Virus record (IMG/VR): IMGVR_UViG_3300027791_001841
Location: 1-64,000 of that record
Strand: one strand, 5' to 3'
Source: a virus
DNA: 64,000 nucleotides
The notes beneath the pieces were generated by a model. It saw only the letters and a list, made by a program, of their open reading frames with translations. It was not told the DNA's origin and ran no database searches. The translations under genes and the position numbers were made by a program. Position 1 is the stretch's first letter. The number at the start of each line of letters is the position of its first letter. This document shows, piece by piece, positions 1 through 8,142 of the stretch.

Positions 1-2
1 GC

Positions 3-353
3 TATAGAAGAATACGTTTTATGCAACTTGAACCTGGCGGCAAAATAAGTCCGCACAGTGATGCTCCTGGAAAGTTACCAGGTGAAGAAAATTTAGATAT
101 GCTTGAGTTTGGAGTACCTATTAACATAGCAATTATTCACCCAGACGACTGTCATATGACACTTGAAGGACACGGTACTGTTCCTTTTAAAGAAGGAAAG
201 GCTTTTATAATTAATATAAGAAACGTACATAGTTTTGTTAACAATTCTAACACACCTAGAATACACTTAATAGCACATGGTATACCAGGTAAACGTAAAG
301 ATGAATTTGTAGAACTTATTGCAAGAAGTTATAGGAAACAGAATGAACAATAG
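3..353 (+). CDS. 2OG-Fe(II) oxygenase-like protein, 5' end cut off by window edge
   Basis: The reading frame is open from the first bases of the window, so the true start lies upstream; the first internal ATG is at 21. The visible part has the jelly-roll oxygenase signature: a proximal metal pair in the context SPHSDAPG (His-x-Asp), a distal His in NVHSF and an Arg in PRIHL that would bind 2-oxoglutarate. This arrangement resembles aspartyl/asparaginyl beta-hydroxylases. It is the first of seven such proteins in the island and overlaps the radical-SAM gene at 343 by 11 bases, so the two are probably co-translated. The substrate is unknown. Confidence 0.65.
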   Translation, partial: YRRIRFMQLEPGGKISPHSDAPGKLPGEENLDMLEFGVPINIAIIHPDDCHMTLEGHGTVPFKEGKAFIINIRNVHSFVNNSNTPRIHLIAHGIPGKRKDEFVELIARSYRKQNEQ

Positions 354-1350
354 TATTAAAATATTAGATGTGTTCTATGGTAACAAATGCCAACTGGCCT
401 GCGCTCACTGTGATACTAGAAGTGATTACATACGTAATGGTGAGTTTGATCCTACCCTTGAAAACATATTAGAAAGTGTTACACTTGCTAGTGAACAATT
501 CAATGTAGAATGTTGGAGTGTGCTAGGAGGTGAACCATTCTTATATAAAGATACAGTTCTTGCAATAATTAAACATATCCGAAGTTTAGAAAAAGAAAAA
601 GATAAAGTTATTTTCTTTCCTACTAATGGTATTGCACTAAACAAGCCAAAGCAAATGGATTTTGCTGTAGAATTAATTAAAGAATATAAAGTGTGGATGC
701 AGATATGTAGTCATGTTGCAGCATGGGATGTTCTAATAATACATAATCAGATGTTAGAAAATGTATATACACTTGCAGCCCGTGTAGGTATACCTAAATT
801 AGAAGTAACTTCTACTTGGTGGAAAACTATAATGAACTTAGGTGGCGGTGATGCTGCTTGGGAAGAGTTTAATAACCGTAAAGGTATAGATTTAAATGAG
901 CTATCTCCTAACGAAGCAGCCTGGATGGATGCAAAGAACAAGAGTGGAATATATTATATGGAAGCTCATAGCTTTCAAAAGATACATAACAAAGATTCAC
1001 TAGGAAAGTTGAGACCGTTCAACGAAGGTGATCCAAAATCGTCATACTGGCAAGGCTGCCCTAGCTGTTTCTGTGCAATGTTGTATAACAAAAAAGTATA
1101 CAAGTGTGGAGCATTAGGAACTTTAATTAATGTGCTAACAAAGACTGGACAACTAAATGACAAAGATTGGCAACCATATATAAACTACAAGCCTGTTGAC
1201 CTAACACTTAACGATCCAAACGCCATACGTAATTTTTATGATCAACATTATACACACATCGATGCCTGTAATATGTGTCCTAAGAATGTTGATAAAGTAA
1301 AACAAAACGAACAAAACGTACTAGCCAAGTACGCAAAAAATAGGATATAG
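343..1350 (+). CDS. Radical SAM protein with C-terminal cysteine-rich (SPASM-like) region
   Basis: This 335-residue protein has the radical-SAM cluster motif CxxxCxxC at C16, C20 and C23 and a GGEP motif near residue 62, which contacts SAM. Further Cys pairs near residues 245-260 (GCPSCFC) and near the C-terminus (CNMCP) could hold an auxiliary Fe-S cluster as in SPASM/twitch proteins. I chose the ATG at 343 over an upstream TTG at 319 because it sits inside the stop region of the preceding oxygenase gene, a typical coupling. The next radical-SAM gene begins directly after its stop codon. The reaction and substrate cannot be told from the sequence. Confidence 0.8.
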   Translation: MNNSIKILDVFYGNKCQLACAHCDTRSDYIRNGEFDPTLENILESVTLASEQFNVECWSVLGGEPFLYKDTVLAIIKHIRSLEKEKDKVIFFPTNGIALNKPKQMDFAVELIKEYKVWMQICSHVAAWDVLIIHNQMLENVYTLAARVGIPKLEVTSTWWKTIMNLGGGDAAWEEFNNRKGIDLNELSPNEAAWMDAKNKSGIYYMEAHSFQKIHNKDSLGKLRPFNEGDPKSSYWQGCPSCFCAMLYNKKVYKCGALGTLINVLTKTGQLNDKDWQPYINYKPVDLTLNDPNAIRNFYDQHYTHIDACNMCPKNVDKVKQNEQNVLAKYAKNRI

Positions 1351-2184
1351 ATGCTTCGCCTTCCTGAACTTACAGTATATATTTCACACACTTGTGATCT
1401 AGCATGTGAAAGTTGTTTTACTTACAACAACTTGAACTGGGGAGGTCACTTTGAGATTGATTCATCTGTAGAAGTACTTAAAGATAAAGTTACGTTTGAT
1501 GAAATATTTATTTTAGGAGGCGAAGCAACATTGCACCCTAAGTTAGGCAAGTGGACAGAATGGGTTGAATATATGTGGCCCAACAGTAAGAAGTGGATTG
1601 TAACTAATGGTAGGCATTTAGATAAACTAAATTTAAGATGGTTTGATAACTGGCAAATAGAAATATCGGCACATTCACAAACTGATTTAACAAATATAAA
1701 ATCTTGGTTACGTGATAACAATATCACATACACTAAGTTTGTTGACAACCGTCATACTGATGCAGACATACATTACACACTAACAAAGGATAATGTAGTT
1801 GTTGGTGAATTATCTGAATCATGGCAATTCTATAAATTGCCGCATATGGTAAAAGACAAACGATCAATCACATGGCCAACACTTAGTAACATAGACGAGC
1901 AGTTTAGTTTATGCCCTACAAAAGAATGTATGCATTTACTAGACGGACGATTTTACAGATGTCAACAACAAGCCTTACTTCCAAAGTTAGCTAGACAGTT
2001 TCAAATAGAACAACCGTATAAAGATATTGCACAGCAAGATTTAGGCAGTAGTCCTGAAGAATTTATAGAGTGGAGTGATACTAGATTACAATCGCAATCT
2101 CAATGCCAATTATGCAATTGGAGTAAAAAAATTGATCTCCCAATAGAATCTGAAATTAAGAAAATTAAAGTGTTACAAGTATGA
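1351..2184 (+). CDS. Radical SAM protein
   Basis: This 277-residue protein has CxxxCxxC at C15, C19 and C22 (context SHTCDLACESC) and GGEA near residue 56 in place of GGEP. Later Cys residues in LCPTKEC, YRCQQQ and CQLC form a candidate C-terminal auxiliary-cluster region. The ATG follows the previous stop without a gap, and the 3' end overlaps the next gene by four bases (ATGA), so it is part of one operon running from the window edge to 3419. It is shorter than most SPASM enzymes. Its function is unknown. Confidence 0.78.
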   Translation: MLRLPELTVYISHTCDLACESCFTYNNLNWGGHFEIDSSVEVLKDKVTFDEIFILGGEATLHPKLGKWTEWVEYMWPNSKKWIVTNGRHLDKLNLRWFDNWQIEISAHSQTDLTNIKSWLRDNNITYTKFVDNRHTDADIHYTLTKDNVVVGELSESWQFYKLPHMVKDKRSITWPTLSNIDEQFSLCPTKECMHLLDGRFYRCQQQALLPKLARQFQIEQPYKDIAQQDLGSSPEEFIEWSDTRLQSQSQCQLCNWSKKIDLPIESEIKKIKVLQV

Positions 2185-3419
2185 ACATAGTTGAATATAA
2201 TCCTAATGGCAACAACGAACTAGTATTTTGTATTTTAGATACAACTGCCAAAATAACTGATCCGTGGATCAAAGAGCTTACTAAGAACCAAGCTGACTTT
2301 ACACTACAGAACCTCTTCTCTAAGGGCTATACAGTGCTGCAAGGCACAAGTGGGGACTTACTACTACAGGAAGCAATGAAACGCTTTAAACACGCTTGTA
2401 TGCTGTCTACGGGTACTGAATTTACTAATGGCACAACAGCAATAGATGCTCTGCTCAAAGAATGCCAACCTGACTATCTAGTTAAAGGGCATATTTTGGA
2501 TAGAGGCGATGCATATTACGAACTGCACCAACAGTGTTTTTTGGTTAACCTAACAAACTATAAAGACCTAGGGTGTCCAAAAATTGGACAACAGCAACTT
2601 GGTGAGCAGCACACACAACTAGCAGTACAACGTTCAACTAATAACTTTCATGACAGCTATACTCCTCATTGGATTAAACTAGATACGCCGTCTGGAAACA
2701 CCAAATACAATCATAAATGTCACGGATGGAATATTATTAGTGTTGCATTAAAAAAAGGGTTTTATGTTAAAGCATTTCCTGAAGATATTAGAAACAATAA
2801 AAAACATCTTTATCCTGAAAGTCCTACTGACTTTTACAAGCAGTTGGAGTATGTATATTACAAAGATAATTTTTGCAGGACCGAGCATATACATACAGAT
2901 CACACTGAACATCATAATAGGATTTACGAAAATCTAAGACAAGTAGTTGCTCCAGCAAGTGGTGAAATGTATAAATCATGGATACACAAAACTAAGCCTG
3001 TAACTGTTGTACTTTATGATTACAATGAAAGCAGTTTAGCTTACTGGAAAGAAAATGTTGAACGTTTGCCTAACGTAACATACAAATTTGTTAAATGGGA
3101 TTTACTAGGAGAGCATGTTAATATATGTGATTACCTGGAAAAACGTTACATAAAGTATACATTGTACAACATAAGCAACATTTTTTGCTATGAAGGCACT
3201 AATACACTATACAACATTAAGTATAAACTGCAAAAAGAGAACCATTTAATCAATTATTTAAAGCAAGAAATGCCAGACGCACAAATAAACTTTAGCTCAA
3301 GAACTTCAGAAGCGTTTACACCTTATAACTTATATGGGACTGCAAAAGATATTCTTGTATATAATATTGATGAATTTAAATGCCCTACTTGGCATATTAA
3401 TGATTGGTGTACTCAGTAA
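2181..3419 (+). CDS. Unknown island protein, possibly a two-domain transferase
   Basis: I do not recognise this 412-residue protein. The first part (about 1-230) has alternating hydrophobic strands and conserved-looking Gly, His and Cys residues, somewhat like a nucleotide-sugar transferase fold. The second part starts near residue 270 with VTVVLYDYNESSLAYW, which could be the beta-strand and acidic loop of a Rossmann fold such as a methyltransferase. No catalytic motif can be named with confidence. It overlaps the upstream radical-SAM gene by ATGA and its 3' end overlaps the convergent oxygenase gene by 23 bases. It probably belongs to the same pathway as its operon partners. Confidence 0.55.
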   Translation: MNIVEYNPNGNNELVFCILDTTAKITDPWIKELTKNQADFTLQNLFSKGYTVLQGTSGDLLLQEAMKRFKHACMLSTGTEFTNGTTAIDALLKECQPDYLVKGHILDRGDAYYELHQQCFLVNLTNYKDLGCPKIGQQQLGEQHTQLAVQRSTNNFHDSYTPHWIKLDTPSGNTKYNHKCHGWNIISVALKKGFYVKAFPEDIRNNKKHLYPESPTDFYKQLEYVYYKDNFCRTEHIHTDHTEHHNRIYENLRQVVAPASGEMYKSWIHKTKPVTVVLYDYNESSLAYWKENVERLPNVTYKFVKWDLLGEHVNICDYLEKRYIKYTLYNISNIFCYEGTNTLYNIKYKLQKENHLINYLKQEMPDAQINFSSRTSEAFTPYNLYGTAKDILVYNIDEFKCPTWHINDWCTQ

Positions 3420-3897
3420 CTTGTAGCACTATCCTTGGTACAAAAGAAAGATTTGCTGCACCGTGTTCGTCTTGCGAATGTGAGTATTGAAACACATCAC
3501 CTCTTTTGTAATCTGATACCATTACATCATTGTATATAAAAACATGCCCAGGAATATAATCTTGTAAAGGTACCCAATATCGTTTGCATGTGCCATCATC
3601 GTGAGTGTGTGGATCTGTATGCATAGGCATCATTTGCCCAGGTAGTAGTTTAGTGATCCACCAATGACAGTTTCCAGTTGTCCAAGGAAACTTTAGATCA
3701 ATTTGTAAGTCTTGCTGTTCATATACATACCACATTATTTTATCAAAGTTAAATGTTTCTTGACCTTGTTTCCAAAGATCTTCTTCAACAGCATTAATAG
3801 GTTCCCAATCACCAGGTCGAGCTTGACCAGTCGAGATCATTACAAGATCATTTATTTCAGGAGCTAGTGTGTTATTAAAGTTACCTACCCAATCCAT
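3397..3897 (-). CDS. 2OG-Fe(II) oxygenase-like protein (aspartyl hydroxylase type)
   Basis: This 166-residue protein has the expected metal and co-substrate residues of a 2-oxoglutarate oxygenase: H93 and D95 in MPMHTDP, distal H145 in DEHGAANL and R155 in PRIVLQ. The strand between them (GHVFIYND, then RGDVFQYSH) fits a double-stranded beta-helix. It is transcribed toward the plus-strand operon and shares 23 bases at the 3' ends. Two bases separate it from the oxygenase gene upstream, so the two form a minus-strand pair. The substrate is unknown. Confidence 0.68.
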   Translation of the reverse strand: MDWVGNFNNTLAPEINDLVMISTGQARPGDWEPINAVEEDLWKQGQETFNFDKIMWYVYEQQDLQIDLKFPWTTGNCHWWITKLLPGQMMPMHTDPHTHDDGTCKRYWVPLQDYIPGHVFIYNDVMVSDYKRGDVFQYSHSQDEHGAANLSFVPRIVLQVTEYTNH

Positions 3898-3899
3898 AT

Positions 3900-4715
3900 T
3901 TAATAATGATCCAGTGTGTCAATGCCTAGCTGTTTGCGAAATGCATTTGAAAATTTGCAATCAATACGTAAGCCGTATTCTACTTCTTTAGAACTTTCAC
4001 CGCCATGCCAATCTTGGTCGTTCCAAAATGCTGCGTTGCAGTTGAGGTACTGTTTGTTTTCACTTTCGGGATCCCAAATATAAAATCCTCTCTTTGTGCG
4101 ATAGCGTATATGTATGAATTCATTATTGTGCGGACTGTATTGCTTATCATCGTGTACTCCATTATTAGCGTCCAGGTCTCTGTGTTCAAATGCTTTGCCA
4201 TTATGGTCGCAATGGAAAAATATAACTCTACCAATACGATCAATAATACCTTCATTTTGCATACTTTGCACCCAGTTAACTACACCCGGAAAATACTTTG
4301 ACTCTTCAGTTAATTGTCTTTCTGCATTACGCTCATTCCAGTCTCCTTCATTCCATAAAAAGTAATAAATGTAAGGATCATTTGCTCCCATAGTAGCTTT
4401 AAGATAGCGAGTAAAAATATTACGCTGTTTGTAGTCGCCAAAATCTTTAGGAAGTATTAGTTGTCCTTGTACTTTAATAGGATCGTCATCAGGCAATGCT
4501 TCGTATTCTTCCATAGCTTTATAAATTGGTTTCCAATCTAATATGTAACTAGAATCTTTCCAATCAAAACCAGGTGCCATCCAGGTGCCTTCTTTAGCAT
4601 AATCTCTTGCTAATGCAAATCCTTTAGCAATCTCCGGATGCAAATTTTTGAAACCTGTGATGTCTAAGTATGGGTCTAAGTTAATATAAGGCTTACCGCC
4701 AATTCCTCTAATCAT
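3900..4715 (-). CDS. 2OG-Fe(II) oxygenase-like protein
   Basis: This 271-residue protein has the oxygenase signature in its second half: H178 and D180 (FEHRDLD), distal H237 (DWHGGES) and R250 (YGLRID). The first 150 residues are a helical extension that I do not recognise. Its start is 26 bases from the divergent gene at 4742, and the reverse strand there has a TAAGTA element exactly five bases before the ATG, a near match to the late-type motif seen elsewhere in the window. No Shine-Dalgarno sequence is evident, so the message may be leaderless. Confidence 0.65.
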   Translation of the reverse strand: MIRGIGGKPYINLDPYLDITGFKNLHPEIAKGFALARDYAKEGTWMAPGFDWKDSSYILDWKPIYKAMEEYEALPDDDPIKVQGQLILPKDFGDYKQRNIFTRYLKATMGANDPYIYYFLWNEGDWNERNAERQLTEESKYFPGVVNWVQSMQNEGIIDRIGRVIFFHCDHNGKAFEHRDLDANNGVHDDKQYSPHNNEFIHIRYRTKRGFYIWDPESENKQYLNCNAAFWNDQDWHGGESSKEVEYGLRIDCKFSNAFRKQLGIDTLDHY

Positions 4716-4720
4716 AGTAA

Positions 4721-4736
4721 TACTTATCGTTAAATA
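4721..4736. promoter_or_regulatory. Back-to-back late-type promoter motifs between divergent genes
   Basis: The 26-base gap between two divergent genes holds TAAATA at 4731-4736 on the plus strand, five bases before the ATG at 4742, and TAAGTA on the minus strand (4726 to 4721), five bases before the ATG at 4715. In T4 the late element TATAAATA ends about five bases before the transcription start, so both start codons would sit at or near +1. The plus-strand motif is an exact core match; the minus-strand one has one mismatch. Confidence 0.5.
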
Positions 4737-4741
4737 ACAGC

Positions 4742-5434
4742 ATGAACACTAACTTTGAATATTACTACAACAACGTTCCCGGAAAAGGCCTTTGCCGCAA
4801 TAACTTAATATACACCAGTCTTGTTGACAATAACAAGAAACAGTTTTGTCAATGGTACTACAATGATACTGACTATCACAAAGGACACAATCAAGTAGTT
4901 GATCCTAATTTAATGGATGAAAAGTTTGAACGTGAAATAAAATTCCTTAGTATAATGCGTAAAGAGTATCCTCAGCACATACCTGCATATACTGTAGATT
5001 ACGAATGGCGTAAAATATATTTAGAAATTGACGGACCAGACATGTGGGAATTAGCGGGCTGTAATACAAATGATTATACATCTGTACTACCAGACTGGGA
5101 CATACAAATGTTAGAAATTATTCAAGCACACAAAGACTTAGGATTATACAAATACAGTATGCACCCTAGCAGTTATTTTATTGTAGACGGTAAACTAAAA
5201 AGTATGAATTACTTCTTTACATATGATAATAATGATGTTAATATTAGCTTACGTAGTGTAATGAGTCATATCAGTGAAGATAGACAAGCAGACTTATTTC
5301 CTAAAATGGAAACAATGGGCATTGATGTCGATGCACCTACTAATCATAATGCTATACAACAGCTGGCGTTTGAAAGTTTTAAAACTAACTTTCGTGACGA
5401 TGTAATGGAAAAGGCAAAACAAATATATGCATAA
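4742..5434 (+). CDS. Kinase-fold-like protein, paralogue of the gene at 8710
   Basis: This 230-residue protein looks like a degenerate protein-kinase or LPS-kinase fold. A helix with acidic residues (EREIKFLSIMRKEY) could be the C-helix, KIYLEIDG resembles the hinge, and YKYSMHPSSYFIVDGKLK sits where a catalytic loop of the form HGDLHPGN...DGKLK would be. The catalytic Asp appears to be replaced by Ser, and the metal-binding DFG-like Asp by Asn in MNYFF. It may therefore be a pseudokinase. The gene at 8710 has the same layout. The ATG lies five bases after TAAATA, with no clear ribosome-binding site. Confidence 0.5.
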   Translation: MNTNFEYYYNNVPGKGLCRNNLIYTSLVDNNKKQFCQWYYNDTDYHKGHNQVVDPNLMDEKFEREIKFLSIMRKEYPQHIPAYTVDYEWRKIYLEIDGPDMWELAGCNTNDYTSVLPDWDIQMLEIIQAHKDLGLYKYSMHPSSYFIVDGKLKSMNYFFTYDNNDVNISLRSVMSHISEDRQADLFPKMETMGIDVDAPTNHNAIQQLAFESFKTNFRDDVMEKAKQIYA

Positions 5435-5987
5435 AATGATAGAATGGAATGAAGACTTAGACTTGTCTGAATTTTATAGTGAGGCAACTCGCAGAGGCTT
5501 CGTCAATAATGCTAGTCAAAAGGCTATGATTGATTGTTTTCATAACGAACGTGAGTGGAATGCTTGGATACTGTATAACGGTGATAAAGCAATAGGCAGT
5601 GTAGCAGCACACTCGTTTGATGATGTTATGGGTCCTAACTCATATAGGATACTTACAAGAGTATGTACATTTGGCGAAGCAAGGCCGCACAACGGATTAG
5701 TAAAAGCAAATCGACTTTGTGCTGAACATCAAAATCTTACAGATCAATTTATGCTTCCTGTTTGTTTAGAATGGACAAAAGATAAAGGTAGAGTGTTTGC
5801 TACTTCAAACAAAAGTAAAGAAGGGAGTCAGCGTCTAGTACACTCTATATATTTTCCTACACTTGCTAAGATAGGTGTGGTAAGTAAAATTAAAGAAGTG
5901 CATTACAGGCATACTGATCAAACTGTGTGGGAAATACATCCTGACAAATTTTATGAAAATTTAGAACTGTATCCGAGATGGGTCTAA
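5427..5987 (+). CDS. Unknown protein, possibly GNAT-like acyltransferase
   Basis: This 186-residue protein has a strand and turn pattern (WNAWILYNGDKAIGSVAAHSF, then YRILTRVCTF) that is compatible with the central sheet of a GNAT acetyltransferase, but I cannot see a convincing acetyl-CoA pyrophosphate loop. It overlaps the kinase-like gene upstream by eight bases; an alternative ATG follows three codons later at 5436. The 3' end overlaps the convergent dehydrogenase gene by 27 bases. Function within the island is unknown. Confidence 0.5.
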   Translation: MHKMIEWNEDLDLSEFYSEATRRGFVNNASQKAMIDCFHNEREWNAWILYNGDKAIGSVAAHSFDDVMGPNSYRILTRVCTFGEARPHNGLVKANRLCAEHQNLTDQFMLPVCLEWTKDKGRVFATSNKSKEGSQRLVHSIYFPTLAKIGVVSKIKEVHYRHTDQTVWEIHPDKFYENLELYPRWV

Positions 5988-6560
5988 GTTAGGATTAATA
6001 CGCTCTAGTTCTGCACGTAGATGATCTGTCAGCTTCCAACGAAATTCAACTTGTCTAATAGTAGGCTTGCCTGCCCAAAAGATAATAGTATCTACTACAT
6101 CTTCTAAAGGAGTAGTAGAGTCACTTAAAAATTCTGCAGGATCATCTCCACTTACTGTAGTTCCTTCGAGAAAGCCTAAGTCTAAATGCAAAACAGGAAT
6201 ACCATCAGGATTAATACTTTCTAATCGGCACGCCTCTGCAAGTTCTTGTTTATCTTGTACATAGTCTGTTGGAATAAGCTCGGGGTAAAGTCTGCTTACA
6301 CTGCCCATAACAACCATCATATCTACTTTATCTTTGAGTGCATTAAATAATTTTAACTGCTGCTGATCTCTATAAGCATTGTTAATAAAAATTTCTGCTC
6401 CTGCGGCTTCTTCTACAACTTTATCAAAATCTTTTTCAATATCGTATCCGTTGCTACGACTCATACCTATAATCTCATGACAGCTTACTTCTGTAAACTT
6501 ATCAAAAATTGCTTTACCAATACCGCTAGTGTGTCCTGTGATTACTATTTTTTTAGTCAT
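5961..6560 (-). CDS. Short-chain dehydrogenase/reductase (SDR)
   Basis: This 199-residue protein is an NAD(P)-dependent SDR. The cofactor loop is TGHTSGIG near residue 8, the structural motif is NNAY near residue 58 (NNAG in classical members), the catalytic Ser is in MGSVSR, and the YxxxK pair is in YVQDK. All key residues are present, so it should be active. It is slightly short for an SDR (about 250 residues is usual), mainly through a reduced C-terminal substrate part. It lies directly downstream of a second SDR in a seven-gene minus-strand operon that starts at 10139. Confidence 0.8.
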   Translation of the reverse strand: MTKKIVITGHTSGIGKAIFDKFTEVSCHEIIGMSRSNGYDIEKDFDKVVEEAAGAEIFINNAYRDQQQLKLFNALKDKVDMMVVMGSVSRLYPELIPTDYVQDKQELAEACRLESINPDGIPVLHLDLGFLEGTTVSGDDPAEFLSDSTTPLEDVVDTIIFWAGKPTIRQVEFRWKLTDHLRAELERINPNLDPSRIQF

Positions 6561-7019
6561 TTATATTGTAAACCTAATTTCGTTAATTGTGTCATTTTCC
6601 ATCCAATAGTCTAATGTATTGTGTATTGTTTGATATTCGTTTACTGCTGTTCCTGTAAGTGTTAATAACAGTATACTTGCTTTACATGTATTACGAGATT
6701 GTGATAATTCAATTACTCTTTCACGCAGGTTCTTTTTGTCTAGACTATACACAGGCATATTAGGATCAGGCGAGTCTGCTGCAATACTACCACTTACTAT
6801 AATTTTGATGTTATAGTCTTTTAGTGTTTCTATATAGTTTATTTGCGTGCCGTCTGCGTAAGCGTTACAAACAAAAACATCACAAGTTTTAGCAACTGCA
6901 ATTACTTCATCAAACGAACTGTTTTTACTAAACTCTTTTACATCAGAATTTTTAAGTTTGAAATATGCTGAAAGGAGTTGCCCTAAACCTTTTGATCCGC
7001 CTAATACTACAACTTTCAT
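6561..7019 (-). CDS. Small SDR-like oxidoreductase, paralogue of its neighbour
   Basis: This 152-residue protein has a Rossmann loop GGSKGLG at residues 6-12, a CNAY motif where classical enzymes have NNAG, a Ser after the next strand (VSGSIA) and YSLDKK supplying YxxxK. It is much shorter than a normal SDR and lacks most of the substrate-binding region, so it may work as a partner of the SDR at 5961. I chose the ATG at 7019, which overlaps the upstream stop as ATGA, over an ATG 14 codons earlier. Substrate unknown. Confidence 0.68.
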   Translation of the reverse strand: MKVVVLGGSKGLGQLLSAYFKLKNSDVKEFSKNSSFDEVIAVAKTCDVFVCNAYADGTQINYIETLKDYNIKIIVSGSIAADSPDPNMPVYSLDKKNLRERVIELSQSRNTCKASILLLTLTGTAVNEYQTIHNTLDYWMENDTINEIRFTI

Positions 7020-7630
7020 TCTACCCTCGGACCGTTGGCAATAAAGAAAGCTGCTATCCATTTTGCGCCTTTGGTAATTGGCATGCCTTCGTGTATTGTC
7101 ATTTTATTGATTATTTCATCATCGTAGTCGTATTCAAAATACATCATGCCGCCTTTCATAGGTACAACACTAACGGCTAATTCAGGAAACTTGCATTCTC
7201 CACCATCGTATCCGTCATTCAACCAAAAGATTGCAGTTGCTTTTCTATCGCCGCCTTTGGCATAGTACGCAATATCTTCAGGTGTGTACGGAAAGTCATG
7301 ATGTAGGCCAAAGTACTGCCCGGTATCATATCTATAAATGTCACCAGCTTCAATATGGCTGTCAGGTATCTTTAATACTTCGCAAATTTTATCTCTAAAA
7401 AACTGTCTATCTTCAGGTGAAGTGTCCCAACTAATACTACGCTGTTCTACTTCTTCTGTAATCTGTCCGTAGGTTTGTTCTCTAGATTCTAATCCTGCGT
7501 TTGGATTCATTCCTAACTCATTATACTTTTTAACAAACTTATCACAAGTTTTATCGTCTAACACATCTTTGTAAACCATGATCCATGGATGATCTAAATA
7601 TAAAATATTTTCCATTACCATGCGTTCCAT
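7016..7630 (-). CDS. Prolyl-4-hydroxylase-like 2OG-Fe(II) oxygenase
   Basis: This 204-residue protein is the clearest oxygenase in the island. It matches the prolyl-4-hydroxylase alpha family: H110 and D112 in GLHHDFPY, distal H180 in TIHEG and K190 (ITKGAKW) as the 2-oxoglutarate ligand, with GGECKFPEL and KGGMMYFEY as the connecting strands. Similar phage proteins are common in marine T4-like viruses. Three in-frame ATGs (7630, 7621, 7615) are possible; the last forms a TAATG overlap with the upstream stop. The target could be a protein residue or a small molecule. Confidence 0.82.
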   Translation of the reverse strand: MERMVMENILYLDHPWIMVYKDVLDDKTCDKFVKKYNELGMNPNAGLESREQTYGQITEEVEQRSISWDTSPEDRQFFRDKICEVLKIPDSHIEAGDIYRYDTGQYFGLHHDFPYTPEDIAYYAKGGDRKATAIFWLNDGYDGGECKFPELAVSVVPMKGGMMYFEYDYDDEIINKMTIHEGMPITKGAKWIAAFFIANGPRVE

Positions 7631-8142
7631 ATATACTTAGGCACTAGCCCGCAATTAGTTCCGGCGTGCCATATCTTTCTATCAGTCCATTCCCAAGTTG
7701 TTCCTTGTGGCTGGTTATAAAATATTTCTTCATCTGCAATAAAAATGTGGCCCCATTGCGGTTCTCCTATATGGCTATGATATCTTGGGCAGTCGGGCAA
7801 GTTAACTTCGTCATCGTGTACGTCCCAATGTATAGGAGCAAACCGTCCGGGCCATACTCTGCTTATCCAAATGTTTTCACACTTTAATCCATAAAATTTA
7901 TTCCATGCATCTGCTACACTTTGATCAAATTGCTTGCCGGGCATAAACATATCCCATCCTGCTGTGCCGCCTTCGTGTACAGTTTTATATCCTGCTTGTT
8001 CCCACATATCTAGTATAGGATCTAGTCCAGGTATTGTATCTCCACGTTTGTGGCTTGGACCTACAAACTCAGGATCAACACTAGCACATTGTGCAATAAC
8101 GTTGTTCCAATCTATTGTATCACATACGCCTAAGTTTTTCAT
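7615..8142 (-). CDS. 2OG-Fe(II) oxygenase-like protein, tandem paralogue 1
   Basis: This 175-residue protein has an HWD metal pair (H105, D107) after WPGRFAPI, a GHIFIADEE strand, and a distal His H159 in KIWHAGTNCG. The following gene at 8139 shares the same order: PG turn, HWD, WG strand, WEW, HAGT-CG. The two are tandem paralogues. A basic residue for 2-oxoglutarate (K169) is possible but not clear, so another iron-cupin chemistry cannot be excluded. It overlaps its upstream neighbour by ATGA. Confidence 0.6.
   Translation of the reverse strand: MKNLGVCDTIDWNNVIAQCASVDPEFVGPSHKRGDTIPGLDPILDMWEQAGYKTVHEGGTAGWDMFMPGKQFDQSVADAWNKFYGLKCENIWISRVWPGRFAPIHWDVHDDEVNLPDCPRYHSHIGEPQWGHIFIADEEIFYNQPQGTTWEWTDRKIWHAGTNCGLVPKYIWNAW

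Noticed and set aside
5427-5987. Firm call as GNAT acetyltransferase
   Set aside because: The strand pattern fits, but the acetyl-CoA-binding loop is not recognisable, so it is listed only as possible.
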